DNA of 64,000 nucleotides from positions 2,976,001-3,040,000 of the forward strand of contig CAWDMP010000002.1 of assembly GCA_963803495.1 (NCBI GenBank). The letters are read 5' to 3'. Below the pieces are notes generated by a model, which did no database searches, was not told where the DNA came from, and worked only from the letters and a program-made list of their open reading frames with translations. Positions within the stretch are counted from its first letter, which is position 1, and every line of letters starts with the position of its first letter. Positions 25,314 through 34,417 of this stretch are shown here, in pieces. The DNA comes from Persicitalea sp963803495. GTDB taxonomy: Bacteria; Bacteroidota; Bacteroidia; Cytophagales; Spirosomataceae. A program made the position numbers and the translations under genes.

Positions 25314-26602
25314 ACCAACCACCGTTCAAACCACCCAAACGCCTCTTCCTGCATGGCCTTATCGAATTTGTGCGGACCGTCGTGGAAATTGGTTTTGTAG
25401 GCGTCGGGAGCTTTGGCGATCTGGTAAACTTCCCCCAGTATCTTGTCGCTTTTTTGCATTTCGGATAGCGTGAAAAGCCCATCCTGCCGATTGCTGAGGA
25501 CCAGTGTGGGTAGCGGGGCGCGGAGACCCATGATTTCGGGGAATTCCAGGTAGTTGGACAACAGCGGCGTGTAGAGCATCCAGGTGTGGGTGAACGATTT
25601 ATTGAGCAAAAAGTCATTCCAAGTCGACATGAAACCCACGGGTACGGCGCACTTGATGCGCTGATCCAGTCCGCCGAGGTACACTGTCCGCAATCCACCG
25701 CCCGATAGTCCCGAGCACCCCATGCGTTCAGGGTCGACGTCGGGACGTTGGCCCAGGATGGTGAGCGCCATTTGATCCTCCGCCAGCGTGACGCCCGGCC
25801 AGGTAGTTCCGGCGCAGAAGAGCGACTTGGACATGATATGCTCGTGGTTGGATGCCCATTGGTTGTACTCCGCGATTTCCTCAGGGGTGTCGAGCGCGTC
25901 CGCTTCGTTTTTCTTTTCGGTGTAGTTCAGGCCCCAGGTGATGCCGTCGACATCGTCGTAATGCACCCGGCGGCTACCAAACACAAACGTGTCGTGCACC
26001 AGTACCGCGAACCCGCGCTTGGCGAGTTCATTGGCCCAGGCGCGACCTTCGTAGTACTGTTCGCGGTGCCTGGTCATCAGCGGGTCGGGGTTATCGCTAG
26101 TCTCGACGATTTTCTCCCAACCGACGTACTTGTTGCCGCCGTGGTCGTGCAGGCCCAGCACGGCGGGCAGCGGTTTCTTGGCACCAACGGGTATGAGAAA
26201 AACAGCTTTAGTAGGACGTCCGTAAGGTAGTTGCCACGAAAGTTCTTCGATTTCCAGCCCGTCGTGCACGTACTTTTTCTCTACCGTTACTTTCGGTACC
26301 GCGCCCATGGACGGGGCAGCGGTTAGTTCCTGTACTTTGGCTCTCGCTTCTTTGCGCCAGGTACTCAGGTTTTTGTTTCGATGGGCACGAAGCGACAGCT
26401 TGGGTAGCTTGGGTCGTAATCCGGCGGCCCAGGGACCATATTGACCGATAATACTTTTGGCAGGATCAGGCAGGGATACGGAAGTAGTACCTTGAAAAAA
26501 TTCAGCGGGGCGGCCCGACTCACGAAAGGCGACAGCAGCCGCCAGGCCGACGGAAGTTTTCATAAAATTACGGCGTGTAGTAGCGTTGTTTTCATTTTTC
26601 AT
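25310..26602 (-). CDS. Tat-exported alpha/beta hydrolase (dienelactone hydrolase-like)
   Basis: A 430-residue enzyme. The N-terminus (TTRRNFMKTSVGLAAAVAF) is a twin-arginine signal, so the folded protein is exported to the periplasm. The alpha/beta-hydrolase core shows the oxyanion strand PAVLGLHDHGG, the nucleophile elbow GCSGLSGGG, and a late His in FHDGPHKFD, giving a plausible Ser/Asp/His triad. Length and layout resemble acetyl-xylan-esterase/dienelactone-hydrolase family proteins common in Bacteroidota. Substrate unknown. It is read in the same direction as the SSS symporter and MIOX genes upstream and is flanked on both sides by GTAGAGAC-type palindromes. The last codons before the stop belong to the palindrome. 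Confidence 0.85.
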   Translation of the reverse strand: MKNENNATTRRNFMKTSVGLAAAVAFRESGRPAEFFQGTTSVSLPDPAKSIIGQYGPWAAGLRPKLPKLSLRAHRNKNLSTWRKEARAKVQELTAAPSMGAVPKVTVEKKYVHDGLEIEELSWQLPYGRPTKAVFLIPVGAKKPLPAVLGLHDHGGNKYVGWEKIVETSDNPDPLMTRHREQYYEGRAWANELAKRGFAVLVHDTFVFGSRRVHYDDVDGITWGLNYTEKKNEADALDTPEEIAEYNQWASNHEHIMSKSLFCAGTTWPGVTLAEDQMALTILGQRPDVDPERMGCSGLSGGGLRTVYLGGLDQRIKCAVPVGFMSTWNDFLLNKSFTHTWMLYTPLLSNYLEFPEIMGLRAPLPTLVLSNRQDGLFTLSEMQKSDKILGEVYQIAKAPDAYKTNFHDGPHKFDKAMQEEAFGWFERWLV

Positions 26603-26702
26603 GAGGATCGTTTTCTCTAAAAAGCGATAGGGAGCAAGTCTACAATCATCCAGAAATAGAAATGACGAAACAGGTTAACGAACGTAGTAAATTTTCAGGT
26701 TT

Positions 26703-26727
26703 GTAGAGACGCGATTTATCGCGTCTC
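26703..26727. repeat. GTAGAGAC-family palindrome
   Basis: GAGACGCGAT (26706-26715) and ATCGCGTCTC (26718-26727) form a 10-bp stem with a 2-nt loop, preceded by TGTA. It lies in the 194-base spacer between the hydrolase and symporter genes. Confidence 0.8.
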
Positions 26728-26796
26728 AGCCCGCGCCAGCCCGCGGACAAATAGGCGATTCAAAATTCGGGATGAAATAAACGCTGATTCGTTCGC

Positions 26797-26822
26797 TTAG
26801 ACGCGATATATCGCGTCTCTAC
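26797..26822. repeat. GTAGAGAC-family palindrome overlapping a stop codon
   Basis: The 20-bp palindrome AGACGCGATATATCGCGTCT is at 26799-26818, continuing CTAC to 26822. On the minus strand it encodes the last residues of the symporter (GRDAIYRV) and its TAA stop. Confidence 0.85.
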
Positions 26823-28179
26823 CCCAGACCACTCCGCCCACCATTCCTGCCAAGCTCGCTAGCAATCCATAGATCAACGGCGGGTACTCCGTTTCCAGCC
26901 TAATACATAGCAGCCAAACAGTCAACCCGGCCACCATCGCCAGCAGACAACCTGTCGTGTTGGCGCGCTTCCAGTAAAACCCCGCCGCCAGCGGCACAAA
27001 CAGCGATACCAGGCTGAACGCCGACGACTCGGCGACCAACTCGAAAATGCTTTCGCGCGTGGTAGCCATGAAAATACAAATAGCCGTGATCACGACAATG
27101 CCGACGCGGATCACGAGCAGCAGACTTTTGTCGCTGAGATCGGGCTTGAAGAACTTGACGACGTTTTCGCCCAATACCGCCGCCGGGGCCATGATGGCAC
27201 TGCTTGTGGTACTCAAAATTGCCGACACCAGCGCCCCGAAAAAGAGAATTTGCAGCGGTAGTGCCGTGTGCAGCAGCACCATTTGCGGAATGATCATCTG
27301 CCCGCTTTTACCCTCCAATTCGGGATAGAGCAAATGCCCGCACAGCGCAATGAAGAGCGGGATGAGCGCCACGGTGAGGTACATCAGCGACGAGATCAGC
27401 GTCGCCCGCACCGCCGTAGTGGCCGAGCGCGCCGACATCACGCGCTGAAAAACGTCTTGTTGTGGGATGGACCCCAGCCCGATCGTGATCCAGGCGGCAA
27501 AGTACACCACCGAAGCTTTGAAAGTGGGTTCGGGATAAGCGCGAAAGAAGCCGTCGGGTAGCCGCTCGGTGATTCGAGCAAGGCCACCGGTTTTTTGGTA
27601 AAGGATGTACGCCACGAATAGAAGTCCGGCGATAATCATGATAGTTTGCAGGAAATCCGTCACCGAAATGGACCACATGCCACCCCAAATCGTGTACAGA
27701 ATCACGACTATCGAGCTCAGCAAGATGCACTCAGTAAGCGACCAGCCCAACACGACTTGCAGCACGATTCCCATCGCTAAAAGCTGGGCGGCGATCCAGC
27801 TAAAATAGGACGGAATGATGAGCAGCGCCGATAGCAATTCCGCGCTCCGCCCGTAGCGAATGCGGTAGTAGTCGCAAAACGTGATGATGTTCATCTTGTA
27901 AAAAGGCCGGGCAAAGAAAATGCCCACCAAAAACAAACATAGCGCCGCCCCGAACGGATCTTCGATGACGCCCAGTACGCCATTTTTTAGGAACTCGGCG
28001 GGCGCGCCCAGGATCGTCTCGGAGCCGAACCAAGTGGCGAAAGTCGCCGATGCCGCCAGTACCAGCGGGAGCCGCCGCCCGGCCAGCACAAAATCCTGAG
28101 TAGTTTTCACCCGCCGCGATGCCCAAAAGCCAATTCCCAGATTCAGAACGAGATAGCCAACAATGGACACAGCCAGCAT
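26797..28179 (-). CDS. Sodium:solute symporter (SSS family)
   Basis: A 460-residue polytopic membrane protein with about 12-13 hydrophobic helices. Family features include the N-terminal GFWASRRVKTTQDFVLAGRRLP, the ATFATWFGSETILG segment of helix 2, and GSIPQQDVFQRVMSARS in the middle, the usual SSS signature region. SSS transporters couple Na+ to uptake of sugars, inositol, amino acids or vitamins. It lies 105 bases downstream of the myo-inositol oxygenase gene, on the same strand, so inositol or a related polyol is a plausible substrate (inference). The C-terminal GRDAIYRV and stop codon are supplied by a palindromic repeat, suggesting the original C-terminus was replaced or extended. Confidence 0.88.
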   Translation of the reverse strand: MLAVSIVGYLVLNLGIGFWASRRVKTTQDFVLAGRRLPLVLAASATFATWFGSETILGAPAEFLKNGVLGVIEDPFGAALCLFLVGIFFARPFYKMNIITFCDYYRIRYGRSAELLSALLIIPSYFSWIAAQLLAMGIVLQVVLGWSLTECILLSSIVVILYTIWGGMWSISVTDFLQTIMIIAGLLFVAYILYQKTGGLARITERLPDGFFRAYPEPTFKASVVYFAAWITIGLGSIPQQDVFQRVMSARSATTAVRATLISSLMYLTVALIPLFIALCGHLLYPELEGKSGQMIIPQMVLLHTALPLQILFFGALVSAILSTTSSAIMAPAAVLGENVVKFFKPDLSDKSLLLVIRVGIVVITAICIFMATTRESIFELVAESSAFSLVSLFVPLAAGFYWKRANTTGCLLAMVAGLTVWLLCIRLETEYPPLIYGLLASLAGMVGGVVWGRDAIYRV

Positions 28180-28284
28180 AAGGCAGAAGCGGAGTTTTGT
28201 TTATAAAAAGAAAGACCGCTTTCCCAGCCAAAGCAGAATGCCTGGAACTGAAAAAGCGGCCAAAAATAGGAAAATTCCGGGAAA

Positions 28285-29142
28285 CTAGAATTTCAGCGAA
28301 CCCGGTAAGTACTTCGCCACCAAATCCTCGTAGTAGGGGCGGAGCTGGTTCCAATCGGGCGGAGTAGGTACTTTGGAGTACAAATCGTACGGATTGAATT
28401 TATCAACCCATTGGAACATCGCGCGGTCGTGGTCGTCGAGCAAATGCTCGTAGGCGTGCTCGCGGTGCTGGGCGTAGAACGAGTGGTAGCGTAGCATATA
28501 CTGACCCTCCTCGGGCATGCCATGCTTGGTCATTTGGTACACGTACTCGTCGTGGCCCCACGACATATGGACATTCTTCAAGCCACAATTCGGCTCGTAG
28601 ACGCCGTATTTGGTATTGTAGCGCGCGTCGTGCGCGTCGGGATTGGCGTCGAAATACTCAGGGTACACGATCTTGTCGGAGTGTGCGCAACCGACCGGAA
28701 AGGTATCGCCGACCACGGCCCATTGCGGCTCGCCAAACAGGCAAAGCACCTTGCCCATGTCGTGCATCAGGCCCACCAACACAAACCAATCGGGATGGCC
28801 GTCGGCGCGGATGGCCTCGGACGTTTGCAGCAAGTGCTGCCACTGGTCGAGGTTGGTGTCAGGGTCGGAGTCGTCGACGAGCGTGTTCAGGAAATCGAAC
28901 GCTTCCCAAATCGGCATTTCCTTTTTGTTGAATTTGAGGTACTCGCGCTCTTTTTCAAGCACGAAATCGTAGGTTTGGTAGGTATGGTTGAGGCGGTAGA
29001 ATTCACGCACGGTGTCGCGGCCCGGCTCGTCGTAGTTGCGGTAGTCTTCTTTGGCTTTGGTAGCGGGCTCGGGGTAGCGCTTCAGCACGTCGTCTTCCCA
29101 GACATCCAGGCTGGGCAGGGGATTTTTCAGGTCGGTTGCCAT
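28285..29142 (-). CDS. Myo-inositol oxygenase
   Basis: A 285-residue enzyme of the MIOX family, which uses a di-iron centre and O2 to open myo-inositol to D-glucuronate. The HD-domain-type iron ligands are visible: HTYQTYDFV, LVGLMHDMGKVL (the HD pair), GCAHSDKIVYPEYF, HMSWGHDEYVYQ and YHSFYAQHREHAYEHLLDDHD. Length matches the family. It is chiefly known from animals, plants and fungi, and less often from Bacteroidota and some other bacteria. It is the first gene of a minus-strand set followed by an SSS symporter and a hydrolase, suggesting polyol use via glucuronate. Confidence 0.92.
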   Translation of the reverse strand: MATDLKNPLPSLDVWEDDVLKRYPEPATKAKEDYRNYDEPGRDTVREFYRLNHTYQTYDFVLEKEREYLKFNKKEMPIWEAFDFLNTLVDDSDPDTNLDQWQHLLQTSEAIRADGHPDWFVLVGLMHDMGKVLCLFGEPQWAVVGDTFPVGCAHSDKIVYPEYFDANPDAHDARYNTKYGVYEPNCGLKNVHMSWGHDEYVYQMTKHGMPEEGQYMLRYHSFYAQHREHAYEHLLDDHDRAMFQWVDKFNPYDLYSKVPTPPDWNQLRPYYEDLVAKYLPGSLKF

Positions 29143-29193
29143 GGGATTTGGTCGTTTTGTTTTGGGGAGGTAAAGATAAGGATAATATTTAGA

Positions 29194-29238
29194 TGTTAGG
29201 TGTTAGGTGTTAGGTAGTTAGGTATTAGGTTGTTAGGT
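29194..29238. repeat. TTAGGT heptamer array
   Basis: Six imperfect 7-8-nt units of (T/A)GTTAGG type in tandem, in the spacer between MIOX and pbpC. A second array of the same sequence and orientation lies after pbpC at 31679-31710. Confidence 0.7.
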
Positions 29239-29332
29239 TTTTCGTTTACTTGAATAAGAACGTGTTATGAGTGATAGTTGATTTACATAAATTTGCTGGT
29301 GTATTCAATTACCGAAGTTTTCAATAACAGCC

Positions 29333-31672
29333 TTGTACGAAGAGGTCTTTACTTATTTCAAAAAACTAAAATTTCCGCGCTGGCTGAAAATCAGCCTGGC
29401 GGTATTGGTGGCGGCTTTGCTGCTCGACGCGCTTTTCCCTTTTCATCCGCAAGTGCCTTACTCTACCCAAGTTCTGGCCGCCGACGGAACGGTAATACAC
29501 GCTTTTCTGAGCAAAGATGACAAATGGCGGTTGCAAACCGAAGTCACCGAGATTACGCCGCTACTTCGCAAGACGCTCATCCACAAAGAAGACCGCTATT
29601 TTAACTGGCATCCGGGCGTCAATCCGCTGTCGCTGGGCCGGGCGGCGGTACGCAATCTGCTTACCGGTCGACGTACTTCGGGCGCGTCGACCATCACGAT
29701 GCAGGTCGTGCGGCTGCTGCATCCGCGCGAGCGGACGTACGGAAGCAAACTAATCGAAATCGTGCGGGCGGTGCAGCTGGAACTGCATTATTCCAAAAAC
29801 GAAATCCTGCAATTGTACCTCAACCTGGTACCCTACGGCGGCAACATCGAGGGCATCAAAGCCGCCTCGCTGCTGTACTTCGGCAAGCCGCCCCAACTGC
29901 TGAGTCTGGCCGAAATCACGGCGCTGAGCATCGTACCTAACCGGCCGTCGAGTTTGCGGCCCGATACCCGGAGCGCTAATCTGATTGCCGCTCGTAATGT
30001 GTGGTTACGGCGTTTCGAGACAGAAAACTTATTTGAAAAAGCGTTGATCGAAGACGCTTTGCGCGAACCGCTGGACGTCCGCCGCCGCGCCGCGCCACGC
30101 GAGATTCCGCATTTGGCTTTGCGGCTAAAAGCGGAGTTTCCCGACCAGCCGACGATTCACACAGCCATACAACCCCAAAAGCAGCGGCAGGCCGAGGATT
30201 TGGTCAAAAACTACATCAACCGATTACGCGGTCGCAACATTCATAACGCGGCGGTACTTGTGGTCGACAACGAGAGCGGCGACGTGCTGGCTTACGTCGG
30301 CTCGGCGGATTTTGCCAATCCCTATGACGGCGGACAGGTCGATGGCGTGCGGGCGGTGCGCTCGCCGGGTAGTACCCTGAAACCGCTGCTCTACGCCACG
30401 GCTTTCGACAAGGGATTAATTACACCCAAAACCATGCTGAACGATGTACCCACCAACTTCGGCGGCTACGAGCCCGAGAATTTCGACCAGCGATTCAACG
30501 GTCCGGTGACGGTGGAATTTGCGCTGGCCAATTCACTCAATGTCCCGGCGGTCAAGATTTTGCAGGAAGTCGGTACCCCCGTGCTGGTGGACCAGCTCAA
30601 AAAAGCAGGTTTCCAGACTGTCCGCAAGCAGGCCAAAGAATTTGGGGTTGTCGATGATATCTGGGCGGGTGCGGTGTGACGCTCGAAGAAGTGACGAGAC
30701 TCTTCGCGGGCTTCGCCCACGCGGGACGGATGCGGGCGTTACGGCTTGGTTCGCCGCGTAGTTTTAGCCAGGAAAAACAAAGACGAAGGCGGCGAAATCG
30801 TGTCGCCCGGCGCGGCTTTTCTGATCACCGAAGTACTCACGCAAGTGACCCGACCCGACCTGCCCACCAATTTCGATAACACCTATCACCTGCCACGCAT
30901 CGCCTGGAAAACCGGTACGTCCTACGGTCGCCGCGATGCCTGGAGCGTGGGCTACAACCGCCGCTACACGGTGGGCGTATGGGTCGGTAACTTCTCAGGA
31001 CAGGGCGTACCCGAGCTCAGCGGGGCCGAAACCGCCACGCCGTTGCTGTTTTCTATCTTCAATTCGCTCGATTATAATTCGCCCAAAGGCTGGTACCGAC
31101 TTCCCGACGCGGTAGCACTCCGCAAGGTATGCGCGGCGAGCGGCGATATTCCGTCTGAATTCTGCACCCACAAAATCGTGGACTACCACCTCATGGGCGT
31201 GTCGCCCTACCGCCGCTGCACGCACCGGAAATGGGTTTTTACCAATCAAAAAAATGAGATCACGTATTGCCCGTACTGTCTTCCCAACGCCGATTACGTG
31301 CGGCGTCCGGTGCCCAACCTCGCGCCCGAATTGATCGCTTACTACGAATCAAGAAAGCTTCCCTACGAAAAGGAACCGCCGCACAACCCGACCTGTGAAC
31401 GGGTATTCCGCGACGGCGCGCCGCTGGTCGTGAGTCCCAACGCGGGCAGCGAGTACTACGTCCGCACCGACGAGCCCCAACAAATCATGCTCAGTTGCCA
31501 GGCCGCCAACAACGTGGACGAAGTTTTTTGGTACATAAACGACCAACTTTACCGCAAAAGCAGCCCGACCGAAGCCGTATTTTTCAGCCCGCCGCCGGGC
31601 CGCGTCAAAATCTCGTGCAGTGATGATAAGGGGCGGAATACGGATTTGTGGATTAGCGTGAAGCGGTTGTGA
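29333..31672 (+). pseudogene. pbpC: Penicillin-binding protein 1C, two frameshifts
   Basis: PBP1C is a bifunctional peptidoglycan transglycosylase/transpeptidase. From TTG 29333 there is one membrane helix (WLKISLAVLVAALLLDALF), the transglycosylase motifs HKEDRYFNWHPGVNP and GASTITMQVVRLL, and the transpeptidase SxxK motif in SPGSTLKP and SxN in NSLNVPA. The frame shifts near 30660 (restored text reads LGGCGVTLEEVT) and again near 30750 (an extra T), after which KTGTSYGRRDAW and the Ig-like C-terminal domain follow intact. Restored length is about 780 residues. If real, the mutation removes the KTG motif and kills transpeptidation. TTAGGT heptamer arrays flank the gene on both sides. Confidence 0.88.
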
Positions 31673-31678
31673 AGGAGG

Positions 31679-31710
31679 TTGTTAGGTATTAGGTTATTAG
31701 GCGTTAGGTT
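31679..31710. repeat. TTAGGT heptamer array, downstream copy
   Basis: Four imperfect TTAGG-type units (TTGTTAGG, TATTAGG, TTATTAGG, CGTTAGG) begin 7 bases after the pbpC stop codon, in the same orientation as the array at 29194. Confidence 0.65.
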
Positions 31711-31718
31711 TGCTGACT

Positions 31719-31784
31719 GGTTTGCGTCTGTGACGCGAACCCGCGGAATGCGCGCCGCAGTGGATGCTGTTTGCAACGCGCGCT
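31719..31784. repeat. Composite palindromic element, GGTTTGCGT family
   Basis: GGTTTGCGTC (31719-31728) pairs with GACGCGAACC (31732-31741) with one mismatch. It is followed by a second GC-rich part ending CAACGCGCGCTAC. A shorter copy with the same two-part layout is at 53560-53612. Confidence 0.65.
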
Positions 31785-31800
31785 ACATACTGTTTTGCTA

Positions 31801-33717
31801 CTATGCTTCACCCAAAACTAGCATCCCTTCACCATTATAAATCGTTATCTCGCGAGATACTAAATCCCGAATAGCCTCCAAAAATTGCCGCTCGGGTACA
31901 GCGCCAAAAGCGTCGCTCAGCGCACGTGGGGAAATAGGTCCATTGTCGCGCAGGTACTGCAACAGACTTTCCGAAAGTCGGCTATTATCACGCGGCGCGG
32001 CTTCGGCTTTCTGGCGCTTCAAACAGTTGTCGCACACGCCACAGGGGGTACCGTCGTGCTCGTCGAAGTAGTCGAGTAGCAGCAGCGTGCGGCATTGGGT
32101 GGGGTGCTGGGCGTAGTGGACCACGGCAGCTACTTTGCGCTGATCGCGGTCCTTTTTCTTATCGATTTCATACACGTTGAGCGGCAGTTGGTCGGCGTCG
32201 TAGCGGGGCGTGAGGTAGGTGAGTTGGGGCTTATCGCGGCGAGGTTCGAAGTCGATGATGCCATGTTCCTGCAAAAACTGCAGCCGCTGCTTCACCTCGG
32301 TCGATGGAGCATAAAACGCGCGGCCGATCTCGCCCTCCGACACCCGAACGTACTCCGAAAACAACTCGCCGCCGTAAAGACGAAGCAAGAGTTTCAGAAA
32401 AGCGTCCTGCTCGGAGTTACGAATCTGGAAATCGTACAATTGTCGGTTGTCCACCAGAAAATGCAGCTTCGCCGTATCGCCAAAGGTTTCGTTTAGCTGC
32501 AGGAAACCTTCTTCTTCGAGGAGTTTGAGCGCAAAATGCGTTTCCGAAAGCGGCAGGCCGAAGGTGTTGATGAACTCGTGCATGTCCAGACTATACCCCA
32601 CGTACTGCCCGCCGCCGACGGCCAGTTTGAAGTAGTTGGCCAACGCTTGGTACACCCGCCGCAGCGTCGCGATGGATGGGTACTTGCGCTCGACGGCCCG
32701 ACTGAGCTCGTCGGTATCGTGGTGATTGTAGAGCGCCACGGCGTAGGCTTTTTGTCCATCGCGCCCGGCCCGGCCCGCTTCCTGGTAGTAGGCTTCCAGG
32801 CTGGCGGGTAGGTCGAGGTGAACCACTGTGCGGACGTCGGCCTTGTCGATACCCATCCCGAAGGCATTGGTGGCCACCACCACGCGGATTTTGCCCTGCT
32901 GCCAGGCGGTTTGCTTCGCGGTGCGGTCGGGGTAAGGGACGCCCGCGTGGTAGTAGTCGGCCCGGATTTTGTGCCGCACAAGCCACTCGGCCATCTGTTG
33001 GGTGCGCTTGCGGGTACGCACGTACACGATGGCCGTGCCGGGTACGTTGGTCAGGATTTGCAGGAGTTTACGCTCCTTATTTTCTTCGTAGAAAGTCGAG
33101 TAGGAGAGATTGGCGCGGGCAAACGATTGCCGAAACACCCGCTCGTTTTTCATCTCGAGCTTTTCAATAATATCCGCCTGCACCTCCGCCGTGGCCGAGG
33201 CCGTCAGTGCCACGAGCGGTACGCCGGGCAGCAGGTCCCGGAACTCCGCGATGAGCAGATACGCCGGCCGGAAATTATAGCCCCAGGCCGAAATGCAATG
33301 CGCCTCGTCCACGGCCAGCAGCGAAACGTTCATCTGCTTGGTGCGCTCGATCATAATCTCAGTACGCAGCCGCTCGGGCGACACGTATAAAAACCGCAGA
33401 TTGCCGTGGATGCAATTGTCGAGCGTCACGTCGATCTCGCGGCGGCTCATGCCCGCGTGAATCGCCGCCGCTGGAATCTGCCGCTTTTTAAGCTGCTCCA
33501 CCTGGTCTTTCATCAGCGCCACTAGCGGCGTCACCACAATGCAAATCCCTTCCCGCGACAGCGTAGGTACCTGAAAACACAGCGATTTCCCGCCGCCCGT
33601 CGGCAACAGCACCAGCGTATCGCGCCCAGCCAGCACCGCCTGCATCGCTTCCTCCTGCACGGGCCGAAAGGCGTCGTAGCCGTAGTAGTTTTTCAGGATG
33701 GGAAGGAGGTCGGTCAT
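31801..33717 (-). CDS. recQ: ATP-dependent DNA helicase RecQ
   Basis: A 638-residue 3'-5' helicase for recombination and fork repair. Motif I is LLPTGGGKSLCFQVP, motif II is VDEAHCISAWGYNFRP, motif III is ALTASATAEV, and motifs V/VI are NAFGMGIDKADVR and YYQEAGRAGRDGQ. The zinc-binding subdomain has four cysteines (QCRTLLLLDYFDE...CGVCDNC), followed by winged-helix and C-terminal HRDC-like regions. The motif-II region reads WGYNFRP rather than the more common WGHDFRP. Complete, with no frame disruption. Spacer 33718-33904 upstream contains a palindrome and otherwise nothing I can name. Confidence 0.95.
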   Translation of the reverse strand: MTDLLPILKNYYGYDAFRPVQEEAMQAVLAGRDTLVLLPTGGGKSLCFQVPTLSREGICIVVTPLVALMKDQVEQLKKRQIPAAAIHAGMSRREIDVTLDNCIHGNLRFLYVSPERLRTEIMIERTKQMNVSLLAVDEAHCISAWGYNFRPAYLLIAEFRDLLPGVPLVALTASATAEVQADIIEKLEMKNERVFRQSFARANLSYSTFYEENKERKLLQILTNVPGTAIVYVRTRKRTQQMAEWLVRHKIRADYYHAGVPYPDRTAKQTAWQQGKIRVVVATNAFGMGIDKADVRTVVHLDLPASLEAYYQEAGRAGRDGQKAYAVALYNHHDTDELSRAVERKYPSIATLRRVYQALANYFKLAVGGGQYVGYSLDMHEFINTFGLPLSETHFALKLLEEEGFLQLNETFGDTAKLHFLVDNRQLYDFQIRNSEQDAFLKLLLRLYGGELFSEYVRVSEGEIGRAFYAPSTEVKQRLQFLQEHGIIDFEPRRDKPQLTYLTPRYDADQLPLNVYEIDKKKDRDQRKVAAVVHYAQHPTQCRTLLLLDYFDEHDGTPCGVCDNCLKRQKAEAAPRDNSRLSESLLQYLRDNGPISPRALSDAFGAVPERQFLEAIRDLVSREITIYNGEGMLVLGEA

Positions 33718-33751
33718 TGGTTTTTAAAAATGTGATACGGCGGTTAATGGT

Positions 33752-33768
33752 ACGGGTGGCTCGCCCGT
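33752..33768. repeat. ACGGGT/GCCCGT palindrome
   Basis: ACGGGTG-GCT-CGCCCGT, a 7-bp stem (one G-T pair) with a 3-nt loop, in the recQ/toxin-antitoxin spacer. Related to the element at 12494-12510. Confidence 0.5.
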
Positions 33769-33904
33769 GATAGCAAAGGTAGGTTGTACCTGTAAACTCA
33801 ACACCACACAAATACCTTACTATTGAATGAAAAAGTACAACAGTTGAATTGCACCACTTAAAAAGAAGCACTAACTTTATGTTTTATCATTAAGTCTGAA
33901 GAGT

Positions 33905-34102
33905 ATGGAAACGCTGATACTACGACCAGATAATCTCGAAAAATTAGAAGCACTCAAAGCAGTGGCGCGGGCCTTAAAAATTCCTTTTGAAACGGAAGAA
34001 AAACCGTACGACCCTGAGTTTGTAGAAAAAATCCAGGAGAGCCGTAAGCAATTCGAGCAAGGGAATCTCGAGGTTATTACCCTAGAAAATCTCTGGAAAT
34101 GA
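33905..34102 (+). CDS. Antitoxin of a YoeB-type toxin-antitoxin pair
   Basis: A 65-residue acidic protein (METLILRPDNLEKLEALKAV, then EEKPYDPEFVEKIQESRKQF). It is short, rich in Glu and Lys, and ends with VITLENLWK, a C-terminal segment typical of small antitoxins that wrap around RelE/YoeB toxins. Its stop overlaps the ATG of the toxin gene by four bases, the usual antitoxin-first layout that gives coupled translation and joint autoregulation. Confidence 0.75.
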   Translation: METLILRPDNLEKLEALKAVARALKIPFETEEKPYDPEFVEKIQESRKQFEQGNLEVITLENLWK

Positions 34103-34362
34103 ACAGAAAAATAGCCTTTTCTGATAAGTCCAAGGAGGATCTGGCTTACTGGAAGAAAATCGGCAATTCTAAAATTCAAAACCGGACAACTGAACTACTT
34201 CGCTCTATTCAGGAAACGCCCTTTCAGGATATCGGAAAACCCGAACCGCTTAAACACCAACTTTCTGGATCTTGGTCTAGGCGAATTAATCGAGAACATA
34301 GGGTGATTTATCGAGTGAGCGATGAGATGATTTTAGTCGAGTCGATGAAAGGACATTATTAA
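34099..34362 (+). CDS. Txe/YoeB-family mRNA-interferase toxin
   Basis: An 87-residue basic protein of the RelE/YoeB fold. Family motifs are KSKEDLAYWKK near the N-terminus, GKPEPLKHQLSGSWSRRINREHRVIYRV in the middle, and a C-terminal KGHY with the His-Tyr used in catalysis. YoeB toxins enter the ribosomal A site and cut mRNA. It overlaps the antitoxin gene by four bases. Intact, so the module is probably active. Confidence 0.88.
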   Translation: MNRKIAFSDKSKEDLAYWKKIGNSKIQNRTTELLRSIQETPFQDIGKPEPLKHQLSGSWSRRINREHRVIYRVSDEMILVESMKGHY

Positions 34363-34417
34363 TTCTAAAAATGACAAAATGCCTCTAAATAAATTTAAAA
34401 GCACTGTACTCTGAATT

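Noticed and set aside
29194..31710. CRISPR array
   Set aside because: Units are 7-8 nt, contiguous and imperfect, with no unique spacers of 25-40 nt and no cas genes.
32493..33390. Long open frames antisense to recQ
   Set aside because: They have the Arg/Pro/Ala-rich composition of shadows of a GC-rich gene and lack domain motifs; recQ on the minus strand explains the region fully.
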